Positions 45,004 through 51,839 of a stretch of 64,000 nucleotides of DNA are shown in pieces (positions within the stretch are counted from its first letter, which is position 1; every line of letters starts with the position of its first letter). The DNA lies in NCBI RefSeq assembly GCF_016887565.1, contig NZ_CP069396.1, positions 7,856,001-7,920,000 on the forward strand, read 5' to 3'. The DNA is from Archangium violaceum. GTDB taxonomy: Bacteria > Myxococcota > Myxococcia > Myxococcales > Myxococcaceae. The position numbers were made by a program, and so were the translations under genes. Below the pieces are notes generated by a model. That model was not told where the DNA came from. It searched no databases and saw nothing but the letters and a program-made list of their open reading frames with translations.

Positions 45004-45857
45004 TGGGGTTTGAAGGCGTCGTAGACGTGGTCCATGAAGGCACGAATACGCCTGTTGTTGCGAAGCTCTGGCAACGTCAGCACCCAGAGATCGCGCGCCT
45101 CTTCGGAGAGGCGCGCTCCCACGCGCACCAGCCCTGGATCGGCATCGCCGTCGAAGCACGCCAGGAAGGTGACGCCCATGCCGGCGGAGAGCGCGCGCCG
45201 GCGGACCGCGAAGTCGTCGGAACGCAGCGACACCTTGGCTCCCGGCGCGTTCCGGGCCAGCCAGTCATCGAGCCAACGCCCATCGGAGCGCTCGTCCGAA
45301 TGCAGCCACGGAAAATCCGCGAGGGTGGCACCAGGGCCCATCCGATCGACGAGTGAACGCGCGGCGTAGGCCTCGAACTGCATTCGACCGACGCGGCGGC
45401 CCACCAGGCCCTCCGCCGGATTGTTGCCCAGACGCAGCGCCACATCGGCCTCGCGGCGAATGAGCGACACCTGCTCATTGGTCACGCCGAGGGTCACCTC
45501 CACCCCCGGATAGCGCTGGATGAAGCTGGAAAACACCTCGGGAAAACCCGCGAACAGGAAGTCCACCGTCGAGACCCGCAGCCGGCCGCGGAGCTCGGCG
45601 TCACGGCCCAGAAGCCGCCCCTCGGTCACGTGGATCTCCGCCTCCAGCCGCGCCGCGGTCTCGGCCAGCTCGTCGCCGGCGGCCGTGGCCGCGAAGCCTT
45701 CTTCGGTGCGGTCGAAGAGCCGGACGCCCAGCCGATCCTCGGTCTCCTTCAGGCGCCGCCCGACGGTGGTCCGGGAGACCCCGAGGGTGGCGGCGGCGCC
45801 GGACAACGTCTTCTCGCGGTGGATCGCCAGCACGTAGCGAAGGTCGTCCCAGTCCAT
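44976..45857 (-). CDS. LysR-family transcriptional regulator
   Basis: A protein of about 293 residues: an N-terminal winged helix (WDDLRYVLAIHREKTLSGAAATLGVSRTTVGRRLKETED), a linker helix, and a LysR substrate-binding domain. ATG 45857 (MDWDDLR) matches the usual start of this subfamily; ATG 45881 is an in-frame alternative. It is divergent from the quinone-reductase-like gene, with 74 bases between the starts, the normal arrangement for a LysR protein that controls its neighbour in response to a small molecule. Its last codons overlap the GFA remnant on the other strand. Confidence 0.9.
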   Translation of the reverse strand: MDWDDLRYVLAIHREKTLSGAAATLGVSRTTVGRRLKETEDRLGVRLFDRTEEGFAATAAGDELAETAARLEAEIHVTEGRLLGRDAELRGRLRVSTVDFLFAGFPEVFSSFIQRYPGVEVTLGVTNEQVSLIRREADVALRLGNNPAEGLVGRRVGRMQFEAYAARSLVDRMGPGATLADFPWLHSDERSDGRWLDDWLARNAPGAKVSLRSDDFAVRRRALSAGMGVTFLACFDGDADPGLVRVGARLSEEARDLWVLTLPELRNNRRIRAFMDHVYDAFKPHQRTLEGNA

Positions 45858-45931
45858 GCGCACATTTTTGCACGCCGACATCCCGAAATCATGCGTGGGG
45901 CGCCAGTTTCCGCACGCGTAGGGTGGTCCTC

Positions 45932-46921
45932 ATGCGAACCATCTTGCAAAGCGGTTACGGAGAGCCTGAACGGGTCCTGGTGCAGGGCGAGAGCGACATC
46001 CCCACGCCGGGCGACGGCGAAGTCCTCGTCCGTGTGCACGCGACGTCGGTGAACACGCCGGACTGCATCGCCACCCTCGGAGTTCCCTACGCGCTGCGCC
46101 TGGTGTCCGGCCTGCGTGCGCCCATGTCGCCGGTCCGCGGCTCGGACGTCGCCGGCGTCGTGGAAGCGGTGGGCGCCCACGTTACCGGCTTCGCACCCGG
46201 CGACGCCGTGTTCGGCTCGGTGTGGACGGGAGGTTACAAGCGCGGCGCTCCCGGGACCTTCTGCGAATACACCGTGGTCCCGGCGACACAACTGGCGCAC
46301 AAGCCGGCGCAGCTCAGCTTCGAGGAAGCCGCCGGGGCGGTGATGTCGGGCGTGACGGCGCTGGTGGCCATGCGCGATGTCGCTCGCGTCCGCGCAGGTC
46401 AGCAGGTGCTCGTCAACGGTGCCTCCGGTGGCCTGGGGACGTTCGCCGTGCAGATCGCCAGGGCCTTGGGTGCCAGGGTCACGGGCGTGTGCAGCACGAG
46501 GAACGTCGAGCTGGTGCGTTCGCTCGGTGCCTCCCACGTCATCGACTACACGCGGACGAGCTACCCGGAGCAGGACGCGCGCTACGACGTGGTGATGGAC
46601 AACGTGATGAACCACCCTCCGTCGGTCTCGGCGCGCGTCCTCACCGCGAATGGGATGTTGCTGCCCAACAGCATCGGCACCCACAAGTGGCTGGGAACGC
46701 TGCCCAGCATGGCGTTCGGGGCGCTCTTCAAGTCCAGGCAGTGGCGCACGATTCAATTCGTCCCGTCACGCAAGAACCTCGAGGACATCGGCGCGCTGAT
46801 TCAATCGGGCGCCGTGAAGGTCGTGATCGACAGGACCTATCCGCTCGCGCACGCCGGCCAGGCCGTGGCGCACATGGTGAGCAGGCGCGCGCGCGGACAG
46901 ATCGTGATCAGCGCCATGTAG
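45932..46921 (+). CDS. Medium-chain dehydrogenase/reductase, quinone-oxidoreductase-like
   Basis: A protein of about 329 residues with the GroES-like N-terminal domain (TPGDGEVLVRVHATSVNTPDC, PVRGSDVAGVVEAVG) and an NADPH-binding Rossmann domain (VLVNGASGGLGTFAVQIARALGARV). The catalytic zinc cysteines of alcohol dehydrogenases are absent, so it belongs to the zinc-independent QOR/zeta-crystallin branch that reduces quinones or enones with NADPH. ATG 45932 is preferred; GTG 45923 is possible. Probably regulated by the divergent LysR protein. Confidence 0.88.
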   Translation: MRTILQSGYGEPERVLVQGESDIPTPGDGEVLVRVHATSVNTPDCIATLGVPYALRLVSGLRAPMSPVRGSDVAGVVEAVGAHVTGFAPGDAVFGSVWTGGYKRGAPGTFCEYTVVPATQLAHKPAQLSFEEAAGAVMSGVTALVAMRDVARVRAGQQVLVNGASGGLGTFAVQIARALGARVTGVCSTRNVELVRSLGASHVIDYTRTSYPEQDARYDVVMDNVMNHPPSVSARVLTANGMLLPNSIGTHKWLGTLPSMAFGALFKSRQWRTIQFVPSRKNLEDIGALIQSGAVKVVIDRTYPLAHAGQAVAHMVSRRARGQIVISAM

Positions 46922-47281
46922 GCAACGGCGAGCAGGCGTCCCCCCTTCTGTGCACTTGGATGGAGCATAGGCGGCATGGGAGCCCTGTTGCGGGCGAGGG
47001 CCGGGGTAGGTGGTCGTCCAGGAGGGCCGCGCGACACGCATTGGACGGTGCAGGAGGGCCCTGAGGAGGCCCGCCCGTCGCGCTCCAGGCATACCCCTCC
47101 CCTGCGCAGGCGACCGCTCGCCTTGGGCTGTGCCAGAGAGTGCATCCCTCAGCCAGCAGTCGCATCACTCCCCGCTCTACGGGGTTCCACCACCTGAACG
47201 CACTGCGACGACAGCCCCGGCTCCGAGGTCTCTCCTCGGGCCGGGGCTCTTTTTCATGCTCGAGCTGGCTAGTCCCGCGCT
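46922..47281 (+). other. Intergenic region, possible small RNA
   Basis: 360 bases without a convincing gene. The short frames here lack homology and ribosome sites. A strong plus-strand terminator closes the region (47213-47254), so a transcript of up to about 290 bases, or the 3' UTR of the oxidoreductase mRNA, ends there. Confidence 0.4.
47213..47254 (+). terminator. Strong Rho-independent terminator
   Basis: AGCCCCGGCTCCGAGG pairs with CCTCGGGCCGGGGCT around a TCTCT loop, followed by CTTTTTC. It faces the immunity-like gene, which ends at 47282. Confidence 0.85.
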
Positions 47282-47896
47282 CTACATGAAGATCCCGGGT
47301 GCCCTCTCCAAGGCTGCGCGCAGTTCCTCGATCGTCGTGTCCATCTTCTCGGCCACAGTGGGCGCGTGCCAGGTCGACGCGACTGTGCCCTCGGGCGCAT
47401 CACACACCACCTTGATGACCGAGCCGAAGAAGCCGGGCCACTCTTGCTGCCCCAGGTCCGCGCCGTGACGGCGTGCGTCCATGAAGGTGAAGCACGGCCA
47501 GCGCGGCAGTCGAATCGTGCTCATGTCGCAGTTGAAGAACCGACAACCATTGAGCCGTGCCTCCGAGAAGTCACAGTCCTCGATTCCGCCGAGCCGCCAT
47601 CTCTCGTCCACGTCCTCGCGGAACCCGAAGTCGTTTCCGCCGAACCGGCCCTTGAACCGGCACCCCTTCAACTTCATTGCCGCCCAGGGCAGCGTCTTCA
47701 GCTCGCTCTTCGCGTGAATGGTGCAGTCGATCAGCTTCCCCGACACCAGATGCAGCCACCGCGCCGAAATGTTGGTGACCAGCGTACAGCCCCGGAGCGT
47801 GACGTTCGGCCCGAGCCAGTAAATGGCCTTCTTGTCCGTAAGCTCCAGTCGCTCGCCCTCAATCTCTCGATTCTCGTAGTGGATGTTGGGAGTCAC
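47282..47896 (-). CDS. Pentapeptide-repeat-like protein, candidate immunity protein
   Basis: 204 residues. The central part has regularly spaced Cys/Phe/Leu turns (VTLRGCTLVTN, KLIDCTIHAK, MKLKGCRFKG, GIEDCDFSEARLNGCRFFNCDMS), which suggests a right-handed beta-helix of pentapeptide type. The last 65 residues are a different, helical segment. No signal peptide is visible. It starts seven bases after the stop of the polymorphic toxin gene, in the position of the immunity gene in myxobacterial sitA-sitI pairs, so I infer that it neutralises that toxin. The base composition is less GC-rich than the core genes. Confidence 0.6.
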   Translation of the reverse strand: MTPNIHYENREIEGERLELTDKKAIYWLGPNVTLRGCTLVTNISARWLHLVSGKLIDCTIHAKSELKTLPWAAMKLKGCRFKGRFGGNDFGFREDVDERWRLGGIEDCDFSEARLNGCRFFNCDMSTIRLPRWPCFTFMDARRHGADLGQQEWPGFFGSVIKVVCDAPEGTVASTWHAPTVAEKMDTTIEELRAALERAPGIFM

Positions 47897-47903
47897 GCGG
47901 CCC

Positions 47904-49310
47904 TCAGAAGAAGATCATGCGAAAGAAGGTGCTCGCCATTCGTCGCCCGTGCAGCGCGAAGTTGGACTCCGTACCAGACAGGATCTCGTAGTGGTAGCTC
48001 TGGCCACCCGGACCGGTCACGTCCACGCCTCGCTGGTTCCACGACAGGTGCGGGAAACGGTTGGCCACCTGTCTTTCGACCCATCGCCCACGAGCCTGAC
48101 GCTCGAGCAGATTTGCCCGGTGCTCTTTTCCAGCACGCAGCATCTTGTCAATCGCCGCCGCCTCCTCATTCGACAGCGCCGCCCGAGACCACTTCGCCGC
48201 CTCCTCCCTCACCGCCGCTTGCAGTTCGTCGCCCAGGCGGTCCTCCGCCGGAATGTCCCTGTAGCTCTTGCCGCGCGGGAGGTGCCACCGCTCGCCAGTG
48301 CTGAGAATGACCTGCTTGTTGCCACCGCGGTGCTGGATGGCCACGGTGCCCGAGTGCCCCCCAGCAGCTCCCGAGCTGCCGCTCCTCGCCAGCACGTTGA
48401 TGGCCACCGGCGCCTGCGGGGACATGAGGACGACGAGGGCGCGGCTCTGCTCCACCACCACCTCCACCGCGGCGGCCTCCTCCATCGCCACCGCCACGGA
48501 GCCCTCCATGCCCTGGGCCGCCCACTGCGCCTGCACCTGGTTGAACCTCGGCAACGAGCGAAGGTGCGTCGCCATCTCGCCCAGGGTCCGTCCGGTGAGA
48601 GTGGCCACCGCGAGGATGAGGGCCCGGGCCGCGTCCGTGCCTATGCGCTTGCCGAAGACCTCGCCAGCGTCGCGCAGCTCCTCGAAGGTGGTGGCCTCGT
48701 GCGCCGCGTGCGCCATGCTGGCCCACCCGTCCATGAGGCCCCACATGGCGTCCACGCCCAGCCAGGCCAGAAGCACCACGGAGAGCGCGGCCGCCACCGC
48801 CTTCGTGCTGGGCTCTGGTAGCAGCCAGAGCGCCAGGTACAGACCCGCGGCCCACACTAGGCAGGAGAGCAGCGCCTGCGGACTGAGCTCGCGTCCAAGG
48901 GCCGCTCGCGTCTCGTCCAGCACGCCTCCGAAGGCCAATGCGAGCGCCAGGGTGCGCCTGTCGTCCGTGCGCAGGTAGGGCCCATCCGTGAAGAGGCCCA
49001 GGCAGTCACCGCCGCCACGTGGCTGACACCACCGGAGGTACTTCTCTTTGAGCGCCGCCTCGGCCTCGGGCACCAGCGAGCCCTTGTCGGTGAGGGGCAC
49101 CAGCGTGAGAACCCTGTCCCGGTACACCTCGGCGAGCAGCTCCTCCTCGGGCATGGCCTGGAGCAGCCCTTGGGCGGCCTCCTGGGGAGTGCCGCGCACC
49201 TGGTGGTGCTGGAGCAGCTGCGCAACCGCGCGTTGGTACTCCTCCCGCGAGACAGCCACCACCCGCGTGCTGTCGCGCGCCTCCACCTCGGCGGCGTACA
49301 CAACAAGCAC
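47904..49310 (-). CDS. SitA-like polymorphic toxin (leader frame-disrupted)
   Basis: A 468-residue reading from GTG 49310. The first about 300 residues carry sequence I associate with the conserved delivery region of myxobacterial SitA-type lipoprotein toxins (for example RTLALALAFGGVLDETRAALGREL, ALSVVLLAWLGVDAMWGLMDGW, TDAARALILAVATLTGRTLGEMA). From about residue 330 a different C-terminal domain begins (QHRGGNKQVILSTGERWHLP to the end), with RWVERQVANRFPHLSW and GVDVTGPGGQSYHYEIL, possibly a restriction-nuclease-like fold. The same frame stays open upstream to 49535 and encodes a lipoprotein-type leader, LAPAGALWLIVLFLHAAC (about 49466-49413), but has no ATG/GTG/TTG there. The ATG with a good ribosome site (49546, after GGGAGG) is in another frame. 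A frameshift is suspected, so it may be a pseudogene. Confidence 0.65.
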   Translation of the reverse strand: MLVVYAAEVEARDSTRVVAVSREEYQRAVAQLLQHHQVRGTPQEAAQGLLQAMPEEELLAEVYRDRVLTLVPLTDKGSLVPEAEAALKEKYLRWCQPRGGGDCLGLFTDGPYLRTDDRRTLALALAFGGVLDETRAALGRELSPQALLSCLVWAAGLYLALWLLPEPSTKAVAAALSVVLLAWLGVDAMWGLMDGWASMAHAAHEATTFEELRDAGEVFGKRIGTDAARALILAVATLTGRTLGEMATHLRSLPRFNQVQAQWAAQGMEGSVAVAMEEAAAVEVVVEQSRALVVLMSPQAPVAINVLARSGSSGAAGGHSGTVAIQHRGGNKQVILSTGERWHLPRGKSYRDIPAEDRLGDELQAAVREEAAKWSRAALSNEEAAAIDKMLRAGKEHRANLLERQARGRWVERQVANRFPHLSWNQRGVDVTGPGGQSYHYEILSGTESNFALHGRRMASTFFRMIFF

Positions 49311-49706
49311 CGGCTGCAGCTCCCTCGGCGCCGAGCGCGCCTCGCTCTCAGCAGCCTCCTCCCCCGCACGCCCTCCCCCTGCCCTCCTGCCCGCCGCGGG
49401 CCCCTGCGTCGCGCAGGCCGCGTGGAGGAAGAGGACGATGAGCCAGAGGGCCCCGGCCGGCGCCAGGGTGGCGGGCCCCGCCTCCGGGCCTCGAGCTGCG
49501 TTCCGCCGCCCTCCCCCACCGCAGGACTCGGGTGCTTATAAAACATGGCGCTGGCCTCCCCCAGGAGCATCAGTCCCGAAGGATAGGATGCGGGACGGCC
49601 AACCCTGCAGGGGGCGGGCGCGCAACGCCCCACAGTCCGAGCCCCATCTACTGTGGGATCCTGGACGTGCGCGAAAACGGCCGTGCTCCGAAGACGGAGT
49701 GCCAGA

Positions 49707-50046
49707 CGTCGGAGGTCGGTTTCAGGGTACTGGTGCAGGAAGTTCGGCTGCACCGAGTCGGAGCTGCGTGAGGCCGTCAGGGAAGTCGGCACGAGCGCTG
49801 CTGCCGTCGAGGAGTATCTCAAGAAGCTACGTCTGGCCCGCCACCGAGCAGGACTGGGGCAGCGAGACCACCTACAAGGGCCAGGTGGAGCCCACCGCCC
49901 CGAAATCGTTCGTGGATAATCTGCGCCGTGACCTGCCGCTCATCCGCTCCAAGATGCGGCGCGTGACGAACAACAGCCCGTCCACCCCGAATGCCCCGGG
50001 CGAGCGCCGGGTGCCCATGGTGACCTCGCTGGCGCCGCCTCCGTGA
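49707..50046 (+). pseudogene. DUF3606 remnant joined to the tail of an unknown gene
   Basis: At 49719-49826 one plus frame reads SGYWCRKFGCTESELREAV followed by VGTSAAAVEEYLKK, a clear DUF3606 core. Its expected N-terminus falls in another frame (TSEV just upstream), so a frameshift is present. From 49828 to the TGA ending at 50046 a different frame reads like an authentic C-terminus (PKSFVDNLRRDLPLIRSKM and VPMVTSLAPPP) that I cannot identify. The two pieces do not form one ORF. Confidence 0.55.
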
Positions 50047-50060
50047 CGCGCGGCGGGGAA

Positions 50061-50090
50061 CGCCGGATTCGATCCCCGCCGCCTCCATCC
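50061..50090 (+). other. tmRNA/tRNA 3'-end-like sequence, possible attachment-site footprint
   Basis: GGATTCGATCCCCGCCGCC followed by TCCATCC resembles the T-loop and acceptor end of bacterial tmRNA, usually GGGTTCGATTCCCGCCGCC then TCCACCA. The T-stem no longer pairs, CCA is changed, and no 5' part is present, so this would be a decayed duplication left by an integrase, not a functional RNA. The likeness could be chance. Confidence 0.35.
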
Positions 50091-50149
50091 CGAGAAGCCT
50101 GGCAATCTCGTGGGGTTGCCGGGTTCTTCCTGGCCCTCGGATTCTTCAT

Positions 50150-50743
50150 TCAGAGTGCCGATTTCCGCTCGCGTTCGTAGTGGAGGCCCACGACACCACT
50201 GGGATAGGGCGTCGCCGCCTTCAGCTTGAAGGTCGTGTGAACTCCTTCGGGAAGCAGTCGCTTTCCGCCGCCCAGGATGAGCGGATAGAGCAGCAGATGA
50301 AGCTCATCGACCAGGTCGTGCTCGAGCAGCGTGTGCACGAGCTCGTGGCTCCCATCCGTGAGGATGTTCTTGCCGGGCGCTGCCTTGAGCTTCCGAACCG
50401 CCTCGACGACGTTGTCGCGAATGATCGTCGTGTTTCGCCAGATGGGCTTGTCGAGGCTCTTCGATACGACGTACTTCGCCGGGGCGTTCATCATGTCCCC
50501 GAAGGGGTCGCCAGGCTTCATCGGCTCGAACGCGTTCGCATGAATCTCGTACGTCTTTCGTCCGAGGAGGAACGCATCGGTCTCCCGCATGAACGCGCCG
50601 AAGGCGTTGCCGATGTCGTCATGCCAGTAAGGCAGGGTCCAGCCACCGTGCTTGAAGCCACCTTCGGTGTCTTCGTCGGCGCCACCGGGAGCCTGCATCA
50701 CACCATCGAGGGAAAGGAACTCTGAAACGATGAGCTTGCGCAT
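50150..50743 (-). CDS. RibD/dihydrofolate-reductase-family protein
   Basis: A 197-residue protein of the RibD C-terminal domain family: RKLIVSEFLSLDGVMQAPGG at the N-terminus, FLLGRKTYEIHANAF, KYVVSKSLDKPIWRNTTII and ILTDGSHELVHTLLEHDLVDELHLLLYPLILGGGKRL. Stand-alone members are NADPH-binding reductases of unknown substrate, not the riboflavin enzyme itself. ATG 50743 follows GGAGGAG by seven bases. It is followed upstream by a short remnant of another gene and then a methyltransferase. Confidence 0.88.
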   Translation of the reverse strand: MRKLIVSEFLSLDGVMQAPGGADEDTEGGFKHGGWTLPYWHDDIGNAFGAFMRETDAFLLGRKTYEIHANAFEPMKPGDPFGDMMNAPAKYVVSKSLDKPIWRNTTIIRDNVVEAVRKLKAAPGKNILTDGSHELVHTLLEHDLVDELHLLLYPLILGGGKRLLPEGVHTTFKLKAATPYPSGVVGLHYERERKSAL

Positions 50744-50765
50744 GTGTTCTCCTCCTATTCCCAGC

Positions 50766-50855
50766 CTACTTGCCCGCTCGCTTTTCGATCTCGGCGCGCA
50801 GGCGCTCCTCTTGCGCGCGGAGTTCGGGGGTGAACCCTGCAGCACGACCTCCCAT
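50766..50855 (-). pseudogene. Short remnant, possibly of a YCII-related protein
   Basis: A 29-codon frame ending GFTPELRAQEERLRAEIEKR just upstream of the RibD-like gene. This resembles the C-terminal tail (TPELREQEERLR-type) of YCII-related proteins, and the rest of such a gene is missing. With so few residues the assignment is weak. Confidence 0.35.
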
Positions 50856-50872
50856 GCAGCCGAGTCATCGGC

Positions 50873-51712
50873 TCACCTCCTCGCGACGACGAGCCACGTC
50901 ACCCCACCGAGCAAGACCTTCCCTCCGGTCCGATATTGCTCGCATTCGCGGGCGACATCCGCCTCCCACGTGCGCTGTGCCTCCGGCGGCAGTCCCTCCA
51001 CGACCTTGGCCACGGGGCCCCCGAGCTCTCGAATCCAGCGCACGACCCCCGCCCCATCCTCTGCTTCCATCACGGGGACATGCATGGACTCGACGTGCTC
51101 CATCTCGAACCCGCTGCGCGTCAGCAGCGGGCGCAGGTATTCGGGATCGGAGAAGCGGAACACGCCCGGGGCATCGGGCTCGACGGGGGGAAACCGATGG
51201 AATGGCGCCAGGGTCCTGCGCGGCAGCGACCAGTACTCGACCTGCCCGGGCCCCGCCCAGCATGCGCACACCAGGCGTCCGGAGGGACGGAGCGCCCGCC
51301 ACAGCCGTTCGAGCGCCAGCTCGGGCCGGGCCATGTACATCAATCCCCAACGTACGGTCGCCGCATCGAAGGACTGCTCCGGCACCTCGAGCGTCTCCGC
51401 ATCCCCGGTACGAAACTCGATGTTCGAGAGGGCCTGGGCTCGTGCCTTCTCCCGTGCGGCCTCCAGCATGCCGCCAGCCACGTCCGTTCCCAGCACGGAG
51501 CCGGAGGAGCCCACCCGTTGCGCGGCGCGGAGGGAAGGCTCGCCCATCCCCGAAGCCACATCGAGCACCCTCATTCCCGGCCGAAGGCAGGCCAGGTCGA
51601 GCATCCGCTCGCTGACGGACGCCGTGAGGCGGGACTCCATCTCGTCGTACCGGCGGATGACGGTGGTGCGCTCGGCCCACCAGTTCTGCGGCGGCGGTCT
51701 CTGGGATGTCAT
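50873..51712 (-). CDS. Class I SAM-dependent methyltransferase (Ubi/Coq type)
   Basis: 279 residues: motif I MRVLDVASGMGEPSLRAAQ, acidic post-motif VLGTDVAGGML, FRTGDAETLEVPEQSFDAATV (motifs II and III) and LRPSGRLVCACW. This is the ubiquinone/menaquinone or small-molecule C/N/O-methyltransferase class. The long C-terminal part may choose the acceptor, which is unknown. ATG 51712 is supported by the length of relatives; the frame runs on upstream to 52315 as an antisense shadow of the sensor kinase. It is divergent from that kinase, with 127 bases between. Confidence 0.85.
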   Translation of the reverse strand: MTSQRPPPQNWWAERTTVIRRYDEMESRLTASVSERMLDLACLRPGMRVLDVASGMGEPSLRAAQRVGSSGSVLGTDVAGGMLEAAREKARAQALSNIEFRTGDAETLEVPEQSFDAATVRWGLMYMARPELALERLWRALRPSGRLVCACWAGPGQVEYWSLPRRTLAPFHRFPPVEPDAPGVFRFSDPEYLRPLLTRSGFEMEHVESMHVPVMEAEDGAGVVRWIRELGGPVAKVVEGLPPEAQRTWEADVARECEQYRTGGKVLLGGVTWLVVARR

Positions 51713-51839
51713 GTCTGAAATATAGGAGGGGGGTGCAGGGGCCGTGCTACCGGACTTCTCCTCGAGAGAAGCCGGCGTCGTCCATTTCGTTCGAGTTGCA
51801 AGAGAAATCTCAATCACCCTCCAGTACACTGTTCGCTCC

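Larger units (their letters stand above)
49547..50149. other. Remnant-rich intergenic region
   Basis: About 600 bases with no intact gene. It contains the DUF3606/unknown-gene remnant (49707-50046) and a tmRNA-3'-end-like sequence (50061-50090), and ends at the stop of the RibD-like gene. It looks like the scar of past insertions. Confidence 0.5.

Noticed and set aside
49310-49546. A CTG start at 49466 for the toxin leader
   Set aside because: It would give a leader without positive charge and has no ribosome site. A frameshift from ATG 49546 explains the sequence better, although it is not proven.
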